Source: Lysobacter sp036697405 (lineage in GTDB: Bacteria; Pseudomonadota; Gammaproteobacteria; Xanthomonadales; Xanthomonadaceae). From it: DNA of 64,000 nt. The notes under the pieces were generated by a model. The model worked only from the letters and a program-made list of their open reading frames with translations. It did no database searches and was not told the origin of the DNA. Positions 27,707 to 36,562 of the stretch are shown piece by piece; positions within the stretch are counted from its first letter, which is position 1, and each line of letters opens with the position of its first letter. The stretch is from positions 930,001 to 994,000 of the forward strand of contig NZ_JBAHWA010000001.1 in the NCBI RefSeq assembly GCF_036697405.1. Reading direction: 5' to 3'. The translations under genes were made by a program, and so were the position numbers.

Positions 27707-28054
27707 ATGATCACCAGAGAGGCGCCACTCCACGCGCTGCAAGAGCATGTGGCGCTCACCGAGATCAAGCGTGGCTTTCACGCCCAATCCACCACTGAGA
27801 AATGCCTGTTGTTGGGGGAAGAAATCGGCGAACTTTTCAAAGCGGTTCGAAAGACTTCTGGGCTGGCTGTGGATCCTGAATCCGAGGTCAAGGATGTCGC
27901 TTACGAACTTGCGGACATTCTCAATTATCCCCTTGCAATTGCAAATCGCTACCAGATTGATCTTGGCGAGGCATTCGTAGCAAAAGAGCAACTAAACGGA
28001 GCTAGAACCTGGCTCCCATCGCCCACGCCCACGCCCACGCCAACCTCAGGCTGA
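27707..28054 (+). CDS. MazG-like nucleotide pyrophosphohydrolase
   Basis: 115 residues. The all-alpha MazG/NTP-PPase motifs are clear: LLGEEIGELFKAVRK (the E-E-x-x-E signature, ~36-50) and DVAYELADILNYPLAIA (the second acidic E-x-x-D helix, ~63-79), which together bind Mg2+. Members hydrolyse (d)NTPs, often modified or alarmone-like, to monophosphates. AGGAGG lies six bases before the ATG. The C-terminus is a PTPTPTPT tail encoded by a short CCCACG repeat (about 28019-28044) that could vary in length by slippage. MazG-like proteins are common in phage and defence islands. A housekeeping role is less likely here. Confidence 0.85.
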   Translation: MITREAPLHALQEHVALTEIKRGFHAQSTTEKCLLLGEEIGELFKAVRKTSGLAVDPESEVKDVAYELADILNYPLAIANRYQIDLGEAFVAKEQLNGARTWLPSPTPTPTPTSG

Positions 28055-28187
28055 CGAGGCGCGCGTCGCAATCGGCATTTGCCGTCACCTCGGCGGCCGC
28101 AACAGAAAGCAGAAGCTCACGCGTGCGATCCTTGCTCTTGCATCTGCATGATGCCTATTACCGGCGCTCGTAGCCGCGCCAGTGAGC

Positions 28188-29594
28188 TTACTTCCAGATG
28201 ACGCCACAGCGTACAGCCCTCCCTGTATCGCTTTCGCAACGACGCACCTCCAAGCTGCTCGCCTCTTCCTTCCGCAGCATCGGGAGACCACCATTTTTGG
28301 TGGGCGGCCCCAGCCATCCCAACTGAATGCCTTTAAGCTCTGTGCTTCCCGTTTGGCGCAGCCAGCGCACCCAGTTCCGAGCCTCATCCAAACTGGCAAA
28401 CACGATGTCCTCTTTTTCCGCGTGGTTGTAGAGGTTGTAGTCCTTGCCTGTGCGCTGGATGGTGAAATACACACGAGCCAAGGCGGCGCGGTCGACGAGT
28501 TCAATTTTCGCAGCGCCAGAAGCGTCGATTTTGCCGTAGGAGGCCACATCATCGCCCTCAATCACGGTATCGCCGCCCTTGCTGACCCGACGAAGGACGC
28601 CACTAGCGTTAAGGCTGGCCTCAATCGGATCTACCGAGCCGGCATATTTGCGCACACATCGCGCCAGCGTAATCGCACTCGCGTTAGTTTGGGCGGTGCC
28701 ATCAGCGGCGAACAGACCGCTGGTTGAGTAGATCCATTCCTCGCCAACGGCCGGGGCATTTGGCGCGGCGGGGTTCAGCTCCAGCGTGAAATCCGCGGTG
28801 AGGTTCCCGAAAAGATCCAGGCCTACGGACCCTTGCTGCACCAGTGCCGCACCGGGACCTGACAACGAACCGGTGATGGGCGTAAAGCGCCGGGACGATG
28901 CCACCGTTTCCTCCAATTCCCGGCTCTGCGTAGCCGTCAAATTCAAGGTGCTGAGCATTTCTTTGGCCGGCGCGATCGCGGTTGCAGCAACGGTCGTCTT
29001 GTCGCTGTCAAAATCTGTCAGCCCGGCCGTCTGGCTTTGCTTCATCCGCGTGGTGCCCAACGCTACGGTTTCGTGTTGGGTGTCGAAGCGATTCCAACTA
29101 ACGAACCTGGCCCTTTGTGGGTCCGCGAGCGTTAACACATACGCCATGGCGTCCAAACGCGTCGACGGTTCGGCGTGACGACCGGCCAGTGACAGAACTA
29201 GTCGACGCTCCATACGGATAGGGCCAGGATCGCTGCATGCCTTAGACGGCTTCTCGCCAAGCTTTAGCAAGCCGGCTACCAGTTCTTCCGAAGACTTCGC
29301 CGAAGCCCCTACTTGGCCAATCAGCTCGGCCTGCCCCCGATCGCTCAAGCGAGAAATAAAGGGCGCCGATGCTGGGCTCGGTGGAGGACTGGTCACGAAC
29401 CCCGCCACCGTGTAGTTACCTGTCAGCAGTTCAGACGGCGTCGCCGGCGCCGCCTGCCCTCCTTGGATCGTCAGCTTGGTCGCCATCGCGGTCGTTTCGA
29501 TAGATCTATAGTGCTTTATCAGTTGCGGTCGGAACGAGCAGCCCGAACTAGCGAGCAGGAACGCCGCACTAATGAAGATCATCTCTCTGCGCAT
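28188..29594 (-). CDS. Predicted lipoprotein, unknown function
   Basis: 468 residues starting with a signal peptide (MRREMIFISAAFLLASSGC) in which Cys19 is in a lipobox-like context, although -3 is Ser rather than the usual Leu. The mature protein has a Pro-rich stretch near 70, a long helical middle (~100-230) and a beta-rich C-terminal half. No catalytic motif was recognised. It follows the 97-residue gene at 29596 with one base between stop and ATG, so the two are probably one operon. Base composition is lower in GC than in the flanks. The two proteins may form a cytoplasmic/envelope pair, which is inference from position. Confidence 0.65.
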   Translation of the reverse strand: MRREMIFISAAFLLASSGCSFRPQLIKHYRSIETTAMATKLTIQGGQAAPATPSELLTGNYTVAGFVTSPPPSPASAPFISRLSDRGQAELIGQVGASAKSSEELVAGLLKLGEKPSKACSDPGPIRMERRLVLSLAGRHAEPSTRLDAMAYVLTLADPQRARFVSWNRFDTQHETVALGTTRMKQSQTAGLTDFDSDKTTVAATAIAPAKEMLSTLNLTATQSRELEETVASSRRFTPITGSLSGPGAALVQQGSVGLDLFGNLTADFTLELNPAAPNAPAVGEEWIYSTSGLFAADGTAQTNASAITLARCVRKYAGSVDPIEASLNASGVLRRVSKGGDTVIEGDDVASYGKIDASGAAKIELVDRAALARVYFTIQRTGKDYNLYNHAEKEDIVFASLDEARNWVRWLRQTGSTELKGIQLGWLGPPTKNGGLPMLRKEEASSLEVRRCESDTGRAVRCGVIWK

Positions 29595-29595
29595 G

Positions 29596-29889
29596 TCAGC
29601 CTTCCCCGATGTAGGTGAAGGCGTAAATTCCCCCGGTGTAAACCTGCCCCGTCCCTTGAGGTGACAGCGACTTGCATTGCTTGAGGCTTGCCTCCCAGTC
29701 CTGGGCAGGCAGCATTCCTGGGTTGCCCTTAACCCATAGCTGTCGTTTCAGCTCTTCGATATCAGAGGTTGCGTTCCTGACAGGCCAGTATCCTGGAACG
29801 GCATCCAACTCGTAGTCGAGCATGATGCCGAAGTAGTTAAGCCCTAGCTTGGCCGGCTTCTGCTGCGCCTTTTTTTCCGTCTTCGCCAT
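29596..29889 (-). CDS. Small basic-start cytoplasmic protein, unknown
   Basis: 97 residues from the ATG at 29889, which has AAGGAGGATCAA directly upstream. The N-terminus is Lys-rich (MAKTEKKAQQKPAK) and the remainder mixes short aromatic-rich strands (YFGIMLDYELDAVPGYW) with a helix (DIEELKRQLWVK). No signal peptide. It is the first gene of a two-gene operon with the lipoprotein. No family recognised. Confidence 0.6.
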   Translation of the reverse strand: MAKTEKKAQQKPAKLGLNYFGIMLDYELDAVPGYWPVRNATSDIEELKRQLWVKGNPGMLPAQDWEASLKQCKSLSPQGTGQVYTGGIYAFTYIGEG

Positions 29890-30317
29890 TTGATCCTCCT
29901 TGAACATGACGCGCGGCACCTCTGCGCACCATAAGGGCGGGCGCCGGACTGATAAGAGGAAATCCCCCAGCAGCACCCCTCGCTGCTCGGCAGAGCCTAC
30001 ACCTGGACAGACGAGATTCGCGAGCCCCTAAGCGGCCTTCGATCGCCGGATACCGATTTGGCCGGACGCCCGCTTCCTTGACGTTGGGCTTTTAAGATCA
30101 GCCGAGTTACCAGGGGAGCAAGCAGATTGCAGCTTATATTTCCGCAATTGAGCTTATGCGCCGGAAGTTTGGACACAAGTCGGGGAGCATTTCTGTGCCC
30201 TGTGAGCGCACGAAATCGACGCCCCCCCTCTTGAAAACACGCGCTCCAACTGCGCAATATCAGACCGGGACATCGTCACATCATCGTGCGGCGACATGGC
30301 GCAGGGGGCGTCAAAGC
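29890..30317. other. Intergenic region before the Ter-type cluster
   Basis: 428 bases, AT-richer than the surroundings. The stretch near 30125-30165 (CAGATTGCAGCTTATATTTCC...) could hold a promoter for the rightward Ter-type cluster. No complete gene was found. A frame opening at 30156 only becomes protein-like from the ATG at 30318. Confidence 0.3.
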
Positions 30318-30494
30318 ATGGAAGAGCTACGCATTGTTCTACTCAGCGGCCCATTTAAGGCCGGGAAGTCCTGCGTCACCGCCGAGCTTGTGAAGGCATA
30401 TGGCTTCCAGAAGATCAGTTCCAGTGACTACTTACGAACATTAATCCCTGATCTCGCTCAACTGGATGAGGCGGAGACCCGCTTACGGCTTTAG
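30318..30494 (+). CDS. Truncated P-loop kinase-like protein
   Basis: 58 residues. It starts MEELRIVLLSGPFKAGKSC, a Walker A motif (G-x-x-x-x-G-K-S) on the first strand of a P-loop kinase or AAA fold, then FQKISSSDYLRTLIP, which resembles the start of the nucleotide-kinase NMP-binding region. It stops after about 58 residues, too short for a working enzyme of that class (usually 180 or more). It is likely the surviving N-terminus of a degraded gene replaced by the Ter-type cluster, or a small regulator. The next gene starts 96 bases on. Confidence 0.45.
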   Translation: MEELRIVLLSGPFKAGKSCVTAELVKAYGFQKISSSDYLRTLIPDLAQLDEAETRLRL

Positions 30495-30589
30495 CCCGGC
30501 AGCAACGCGCTGAAGCTTGGCGTATGCTCGCCCGCAAGGGGAGCGTCCAATGGGCGCTAGGCCGCAGGACTGGCCAAGGAGTAAAGGAA

Positions 30590-33037
30590 GTGGCAAAGCG
30601 TTCGTCTGGTGGCGGGGCCATTGTGTGGCTTGTCCTCGGGGCACTGGTGCTGATCCTGGCGGTGCCCATGGAGGTCTGGATTGGCATCGGTGTGCTCGGC
30701 GTGTTGGGGTGGATCGGCTATTTGTTCATCCGGTTTCTGGTCACCCAGGCCAACGAAGCCAAGCCCCCCTCTCCCCAGACACTAGACCAGCACGAACCTA
30801 CGCTGGCCGAACTGACCGCGAAGCGCCCGACGCATGCTACTGCTCGGGCGCCGGCCGCACCTGCGATACCCGCTCAATCCGCCAGACCGAGCCCGACCAC
30901 CGTCCCGCCGCCCCTGCCGAGGGCCCGTGCACAGGACGCGGACGAGTTCTACACCGTTCCCGCAAGCACACAAACGCGCCCCTCGTCCCATCCCCTCCCC
31001 GAGCTTCCCTCGGGCTTCGGGGACGGTCGTTGGGTTCCCCGCGGCGAGCATGTGCGGGTGGCTGGCGTGGACCTAATCGGGGGCATGATCTATGTGGGCT
31101 CCCGACTGGAAGCCCCCAATGGCGCGATCGACCCGTGCCTGATCAATGGCTACCTCACGGTGGCCAAGGTAGGCAATTACCGCCAGCGCCAGATGGGCTA
31201 TTGGCCCAGCTATTCGGAGGCCAACGCGAATGAGCGGCGTGCTTACCTGACTTGGCTGGCGGAGGGGCGCTCTCACCCCGACTGCGATATCGGCTATGTC
31301 TTCCTGTTCTTTTATGGCTTGGAACGACGAATCATCGTCGATGCGCACGACCCGGCAGCCAAGGCCGATTGGCCGGCGATTACTAGTGAGCTTCGACGGC
31401 TGCTTGCGATCTACGGGGAAAAGTCGAATTCGTTCAAGCGCTATGCCGGCGAGCTGCTGAGCTGGATCGAACTTGGCCAAGCCTCTGGCCAGCTCTACGA
31501 CCAGCCCATCCCCGAGTTTCCAAGGACCTACGAGCTTCCTCCGTATGTGCGCCTAGCGCTGGGTCAGGCCTCACTGGCGCGGGCTCCCCTGCTGGCCTCT
31601 CTGGCGCTGGCGTGGCTGCGATTGAGCCCGGAGACCCAGCTGCGCACGGCCGCTACCCGCTGTCCCGATGAGTTTGAGCGTCTGTTTATCCAGCGCTACC
31701 ACGAAGTTATGGGCGCCGGGCTCGTGTTGCCCAAGAACCGGACCAAGCTGAAATTCAGCTACCAAGCCGCGTCGTCCGGCATGCGCGGCGCCAACATCTC
31801 CCTGACCTTCGGCGACACGCCGGATGTCACGGCCCTCACCGCCCCCATCCAGAAGCTGGCCGAGATCGCTAACCAGTGCACCGACGAACTCGGAGCTTAC
31901 AGCCGGCTAGTCGGCAAAGACCCTGACGCCGCCGGTGGCCTTGAGGGACTGTTGCTACTGCCTGCCAGCCTGTGGCCGGCCGCCACTCAGGCGCGTCTGC
32001 GCAGCCTTACCGACCGGATGCGCGAGGGCCGCCTGTCGCTATCGCTGAGAGCTTTGCTGGACACGCTAGGTGCGGGCAAAGGCCCCATCAGCCGCGATCG
32101 CGTTCGGGCGCTGGCTCGGGCACTGGAAGGCGCTGAGATCGGCCTCGAACCACATGTGCTGGCTGGAGCCAAGGCACCTGGGGAAACGGACACGGTAGTT
32201 CTGTTCGCTCAGCCGATGATGGACGCCTTAGTGGGATCGGGCGCGCACTACCAGACGGCCGCCCTCACGCTACAGCTGGCCTCAGCGATGGCTCAGGCCG
32301 ATGGGGAGTTCAATGAGCGCGAGATCGCTCACCTGCGGTCCGAGATCGAGGCGTGGTCGCACGTGACGCCCGCGGAGCGTCGCCGGCTGCAGGCACACCT
32401 GCAATGGCTGACCGGGTCGCCGCCCACCCTGGCGAGCATGAAGAAGAAGCTGGAGCCCCTCCCGCTCTCGGCCCGAGAAGCCCTCGCCGCGTCCATGGTT
32501 GCTCTGGCCCAGTCCGACGGCTTTGTGTCGCCGGAAGAGGTCAAGTTCCTGGAGAAGGTTTACAAAGCGCTGGGCGTCGAACCCAAGCGGGTCTTCAGCG
32601 ATGTCCATGCAGTCGGTGCCGGCGGCGCGCCCGTGTCCACTACTCAGGCCGAGAAGCAGGGCTTCCGACTGGATACTGCCCGCATCGCCGCCCTGCAAGA
32701 AGACACCGCTCGTGTCTCTGAGTTGCTCTCGAAGATCTTCGTCGAAGAAGCCGTGGCCGCTCCGCCACCTGTGGCCGCTGAACCCGAGCCGGCACCTGAA
32801 GCCCCTACCCTGCTGGGCCTCGATGACAGCCACGCGGCGCTGCTGCGCCTGCTGCTGTCCCGACCGGAATGGACGCGGGCCGAACTGGAAGATGCAGCGG
32901 CCGACCTGGATCTGATGCTCGACGGTGCCCTGGAACAGATCAATGAGGCGGCATTCGATGCCTTCGATGAGCCTCTGTGCGAAGGCGACGACCCCGTTGC
33001 TGTGAATACCGAACTCCTAGAGAAAATTGAAGCATGA
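30590..33037 (+). CDS. TerB-domain membrane protein (TerB-N/TerB/TerB-C type)
   Basis: 815 residues. The GTG at 30590 is chosen because AAGGAG lies eight bases upstream; an ATG at 30524 would add 22 residues. Two membrane helices occur at ~10-55 (IVWLVLGALVLILAVPM, GIGVLGVLGWIGYLFIRFL), then a Pro-rich linker. A TerB-N-like domain (~130-330) begins with WVPRGEHVRVAGVDLIGGMIYVG. A central helical domain and a TerB domain (~555-690) follow, with paired acidic helices (ASAMAQADGEFNEREIAHL; VALAQSDGFVSPEEVKFLEKV). The TerB-C-like end is acidic. TerB domains bind metal ions through such acidic clusters and sit at the membrane in tellurite/stress systems. Its stop overlaps the next ATG (ATGA). It is probably the membrane sensor of the cluster. 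Confidence 0.85.
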   Translation: MAKRSSGGGAIVWLVLGALVLILAVPMEVWIGIGVLGVLGWIGYLFIRFLVTQANEAKPPSPQTLDQHEPTLAELTAKRPTHATARAPAAPAIPAQSARPSPTTVPPPLPRARAQDADEFYTVPASTQTRPSSHPLPELPSGFGDGRWVPRGEHVRVAGVDLIGGMIYVGSRLEAPNGAIDPCLINGYLTVAKVGNYRQRQMGYWPSYSEANANERRAYLTWLAEGRSHPDCDIGYVFLFFYGLERRIIVDAHDPAAKADWPAITSELRRLLAIYGEKSNSFKRYAGELLSWIELGQASGQLYDQPIPEFPRTYELPPYVRLALGQASLARAPLLASLALAWLRLSPETQLRTAATRCPDEFERLFIQRYHEVMGAGLVLPKNRTKLKFSYQAASSGMRGANISLTFGDTPDVTALTAPIQKLAEIANQCTDELGAYSRLVGKDPDAAGGLEGLLLLPASLWPAATQARLRSLTDRMREGRLSLSLRALLDTLGAGKGPISRDRVRALARALEGAEIGLEPHVLAGAKAPGETDTVVLFAQPMMDALVGSGAHYQTAALTLQLASAMAQADGEFNEREIAHLRSEIEAWSHVTPAERRRLQAHLQWLTGSPPTLASMKKKLEPLPLSAREALAASMVALAQSDGFVSPEEVKFLEKVYKALGVEPKRVFSDVHAVGAGGAPVSTTQAEKQGFRLDTARIAALQEDTARVSELLSKIFVEEAVAAPPPVAAEPEPAPEAPTLLGLDDSHAALLRLLLSRPEWTRAELEDAAADLDLMLDGALEQINEAAFDAFDEPLCEGDDPVAVNTELLEKIEA

Positions 33038-34338
33038 CCACGCCCATCCGCCCCAAAGATCGCGACACCGTCATCCAATCCCTGCGTGCCGGCGTGGTTC
33101 CCCGCGCGGGCCAGCACTTGATCCAGGTCGCTCGCGGCCGCGAGATCGAAGCCCTGGTTGCCGACATCGACCGTGTCGCCGATGGTGGCTCCTCGTTTCG
33201 CTTCGTCATTGGTGAGTATGGCGCCGGCAAGACTTTCTTCTTGAACCTCATCCGCGCCATCGCAATGGAACGCAAGCTGGTGGTGGCCGGCGCGGACCTC
33301 AATCCGGATCGGCGGTTACATGCCACTTCGGGGCAGGCCCGCTCTCTGTATGCCGAGCTGATGCGCAACTTGGCCACCCGCACTAAACCTGATGGCGGCG
33401 CTTTGGCCGGGGTGGTGGAGAAGTTCATCGCAACGGCCAAGTCCGACGCCAAGGCGCAGGGCAGCACGTCGGAACAAGTGATCCGCTCGAAGCTCGAACA
33501 GCTCTCCGAGCTCGTCAATGGCTATGACTTCGCCGATGTCATCGCCGCCTACTGCAAGGGTGCTGAGGAAGGCAACGAGCAGCTGAAGTCCGACGCGATC
33601 CGTTGGCTGCGCGGTGAATTCTCGACCCGGACCGACGCCCGCGCTGCGCTGGGCGTGAGGAGCATCGTCGACGACGCCTCCGTCTACGATCAGCTCAAGT
33701 TGGTGGCACGGTTCGTGCGCCTAGCCGGCTACTCGGGCCTGTTCGTGTGCCTGGACGAGCTGGTTAATGTCTACAAGCTGTCCAATGCGCAGGCGCGAAG
33801 CTCTAACTACGAGCAGATCCTGCGCATGCTCAATGATTCGCTTCAGGGCACCGCGGTGGGTCTGGGCTTCGTCTTGGGCGGTACGCCCGAGTTCCTGATG
33901 GATCCACGCCGCGGCGTTTACAGCTACTCCGCGCTTCAGAGCCGCCTGGCCCAGAATGCCTTCGCTACCGGGGAGCTGGTCGACTACACGGGACCGGTCC
34001 TGCGTTTGTCGAGCCTGACGCTGGAGGATTTCTACCTGCTGCTGGGCAAGATCCGTCATGTCTACGCCGCGGGCGACAGCGCGCGTTATCTGCTCCCCGA
34101 CCCGGCCATCGCCACCTTCATGGAGCACTGTGCAAATCGCATCGGTGACAGCTTCTTCCGCACGCCTCGCACTACGATCACCTCGTTCATCAACCTGCTC
34201 GCCGTCCTGGAACAGAACCCTGGCACGGAGTGGCAGAGCTTGATCGGCGAGGTCACGATCGAGGCCGATCACGGTGGGGACAGTGATCTGTCCGTTGATG
34301 TGGATGCCGACGACGAGTTGGCGTCGTTCAAGCTCTAA
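33034..34338 (+). CDS. BrxD-like (DUF2791) ATP-binding protein
   Basis: 434 residues of AAA-like P-loop type. Walker A is GEYGAGKT at 60-67, and Walker B is in LFVCLDELV at about 235-243. A conserved N-terminal RPKDRDTVIQSLRAGVVPR motif and C-terminal DYTGPVLRLSSLTLEDFYLLL and FFRTPRTTITSFI segments match the DUF2791/BREX BrxD family. Members occur in BREX type 2 and in other defence islands next to Lhr-like helicases. The start overlaps the TerB gene's stop and its own stop is seven bases before the helicase, so a coupled ATPase-helicase unit is likely. No PglX, PglZ or other BREX core gene is present here. Confidence 0.85.
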   Translation: MTTPIRPKDRDTVIQSLRAGVVPRAGQHLIQVARGREIEALVADIDRVADGGSSFRFVIGEYGAGKTFFLNLIRAIAMERKLVVAGADLNPDRRLHATSGQARSLYAELMRNLATRTKPDGGALAGVVEKFIATAKSDAKAQGSTSEQVIRSKLEQLSELVNGYDFADVIAAYCKGAEEGNEQLKSDAIRWLRGEFSTRTDARAALGVRSIVDDASVYDQLKLVARFVRLAGYSGLFVCLDELVNVYKLSNAQARSSNYEQILRMLNDSLQGTAVGLGFVLGGTPEFLMDPRRGVYSYSALQSRLAQNAFATGELVDYTGPVLRLSSLTLEDFYLLLGKIRHVYAAGDSARYLLPDPAIATFMEHCANRIGDSFFRTPRTTITSFINLLAVLEQNPGTEWQSLIGEVTIEADHGGDSDLSVDVDADDELASFKL

Positions 34339-34345
34339 CCCGGCA

Positions 34346-36562
34346 ATGTCAGTCTCTCAAGCGTTCCTGCAGCTGGATGCCCGGATCCAACACTATCTGT
34401 GGTCCGAGGGCTGGGGCGCGCTGCGCGATGTCCAGGAACTGTCTATTCCGCTGATCCTCCCGGGCGACCAGGACGTGATCGTCGCGGCCAGCACGGCCTC
34501 CGGCAAAACCGAGGCTGCGTTCCTTCCGGCGTTGACCCATCTGCTACAGCAGCCCCAGCCGGGACTGATCATATACATCAGCCCACTGAAAGCCCTGATC
34601 AACGATCAGTTCGGCCGTTTGGATCGACTGTGCGAGAACCTGGAAGTCCCCGTCTGGCCCTGGCACGGGGATATCACCGCGACCAGCAAGCGCAAGTTCT
34701 TGGGCCAGCCCGAGGGCGTGCTGCTGATCACGCCGGAGTCATTGGAGGCCACCCTGTGCAACCGCGGGACCAGTGTGGCGGGCCTGTTCCAGAACACCAC
34801 CTTCGTGATCGTCGACGAGCTCCATGCCTTCATCGGCTCCGAGCGCGGGAAGCAGCTCCAATCGCTACTGCATCGCATCGAGGTCGCCCTAGGTCGCTCG
34901 GTGCCACGCATCGGCCTGTCAGCGACCTTGGGCGACATGAGCTTAGCCGCTCAGTTCCTACGACCGGGCCGATCGGCTGCCATCGTCGACACAGGGTCCA
35001 CCGCTTCGCAGTTGCTGATCAAGGTCAAAGGCTGTGAAGAACCGCCCGAGATCCGGGCTGCAGAAACGCAGGCGAACGCGAACACCGTCCCGGCCTCCAA
35101 GGCCATCGCCCAGCACCTGTTCAAGGTCTTGCGAGGATCGAACAACCTGATCTTTCCCAACCGGCGTCAGGAGGTCGAGCGCTACACGCACCTTCTGAAT
35201 GAGTTGTGCGAACAAGCCCAGGTGCCCTCGGAGTTCTGGCCGCATCACGGCAACCTGTCCAAGGAGATCCGCTACGACACCGAGACTGCCCTAAAGCAGC
35301 GCGAGCGCCCTGCGTCGGCCGTGTGCACCAGCACCCTGGAACTGGGCATCGACATCGGTGCGGTTAAAAGCGTCGTCCAAGTGGGCGTGCCGCCCTCAGT
35401 AGCCAGCCTACGGCAACGCCTGGGACGGTCCGGGCGGCGCGCGGGCGAGCCGGCCATCTTGCGCGGGTATGTGATCGAAGACACCTTGGACGAGCAGTCC
35501 AGCCTTCAGACGCGGCTGCGAATGGATACGGTGCAAACGGCCGCCGTGGTCTCCTTGCTCATCGAACACTGGTTCGAGCCACCAGCCGTGCGGGGTGCGC
35601 ACTACTCCACTCTGGTCCAACAGCTGCTGTCGGCCATTGCCCAATACAGCGGCCTCACCGCCGGGCAGGCCTTCGCACTGCTGTGCTCCCCACATGCTCC
35701 ATTCGATGGGATTTCCAAGGAGAACTTCGCCGAACTGCTCAAGACATTGGGGCAGAAGGAAATCCTGATCCAGGACCACTCGGGGCTGCTGCTTCATGGC
35801 CGAGTCGGCGATCGAATCGTCAATCACTACTCGTTCTACGCCGCCTTCGCCAGCGATGAGGAGTTCCGCATCGTGTCGGGCGACAAAGCACTTGGCACCT
35901 TGCCCATCGTTCAAATGGTCTCGCCCGGCCAGCGCATCTTGTTCGGTGGCCGGACCTGGCAAGTCCAGGATGTCGACGAGGCCCACAAGACCATCTATGT
36001 AACACCCACCAAGGGCGGCGCACCGCCGATGTTCAGTGGCGGCGTAGGGCGGGTCCATACCCGTGTGCGCCAGCGCATGCGCGAGCTCTACCTGGGCGAT
36101 GATGCGCCCGGCTACCTGGATGCGCAGGCACAACGCTTCCTCGATGAGGGGCGGGCCGCGTTCCGCGGGCTGGGACTGAAAGACGCGATCATGCTCGACC
36201 AGGGAAGCGACGCTCTGTTGCTCACCTGGCTGGGTGATGCGGCCAACGAGGCGATCGCCTGCCTGCTGACCGCGCGCGGCGCCACCGCTTTCGCCGCGAG
36301 CCTGGGAGTGGAAGTGCAGCGCTCCGGGCGCAGCGTGGACGACATCGCCGACCTGCTGGCCGACATCGGGTCGGAGCCGATCCCTGCGGTCGATGACCTG
36401 CTGGCCAACGCCAGCAATCTGGCCCTGCAAAAGTGGGACAACCTGCTGTCGCCCCGGTTGCTTCGGGAGACCTACGCGCGCTCCAACATCGATCTGGACG
36501 AGGCCATGGCCTGGATCCGTGCCCACTTCGGTGTCGAAGCCGAAACTGTGCCCGGACCATGA
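34346..36562 (+). CDS. Lhr-like DEAD/DEAH-box helicase
   Basis: 738 residues. Superfamily 2 motifs appear in order: Walker A AASTASGKTEAAF (~46-58), IYISPLKALINDQ, the DExH box as VDELH (~155-159), LSATLGD, then TLELGIDIGAVKSVVQVG and QRLGRSGRRAG (~350) of the second RecA-like domain. A C-terminal region of ~300 residues resembles the winged-helix plus beta-barrel part of Lhr-type helicases. It would unwind DNA or DNA-RNA hybrids together with the BrxD-like ATPase, by analogy with BrxD-BrxHI pairs. The ATG follows the ATPase stop by seven bases and its stop overlaps the channel's ATG (ATGA). The coupling with a K+ channel is unusual. Confidence 0.87.
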   Translation: MSVSQAFLQLDARIQHYLWSEGWGALRDVQELSIPLILPGDQDVIVAASTASGKTEAAFLPALTHLLQQPQPGLIIYISPLKALINDQFGRLDRLCENLEVPVWPWHGDITATSKRKFLGQPEGVLLITPESLEATLCNRGTSVAGLFQNTTFVIVDELHAFIGSERGKQLQSLLHRIEVALGRSVPRIGLSATLGDMSLAAQFLRPGRSAAIVDTGSTASQLLIKVKGCEEPPEIRAAETQANANTVPASKAIAQHLFKVLRGSNNLIFPNRRQEVERYTHLLNELCEQAQVPSEFWPHHGNLSKEIRYDTETALKQRERPASAVCTSTLELGIDIGAVKSVVQVGVPPSVASLRQRLGRSGRRAGEPAILRGYVIEDTLDEQSSLQTRLRMDTVQTAAVVSLLIEHWFEPPAVRGAHYSTLVQQLLSAIAQYSGLTAGQAFALLCSPHAPFDGISKENFAELLKTLGQKEILIQDHSGLLLHGRVGDRIVNHYSFYAAFASDEEFRIVSGDKALGTLPIVQMVSPGQRILFGGRTWQVQDVDEAHKTIYVTPTKGGAPPMFSGGVGRVHTRVRQRMRELYLGDDAPGYLDAQAQRFLDEGRAAFRGLGLKDAIMLDQGSDALLLTWLGDAANEAIACLLTARGATAFAASLGVEVQRSGRSVDDIADLLADIGSEPIPAVDDLLANASNLALQKWDNLLSPRLLRETYARSNIDLDEAMAWIRAHFGVEAETVPGP

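Noticed and set aside
30590..36562. A BREX type 2 locus
   Set aside because: A BrxD-like ATPase and an Lhr-like helicase are present, but no PglX methylase, PglZ, PglW or PglY was found in the window.
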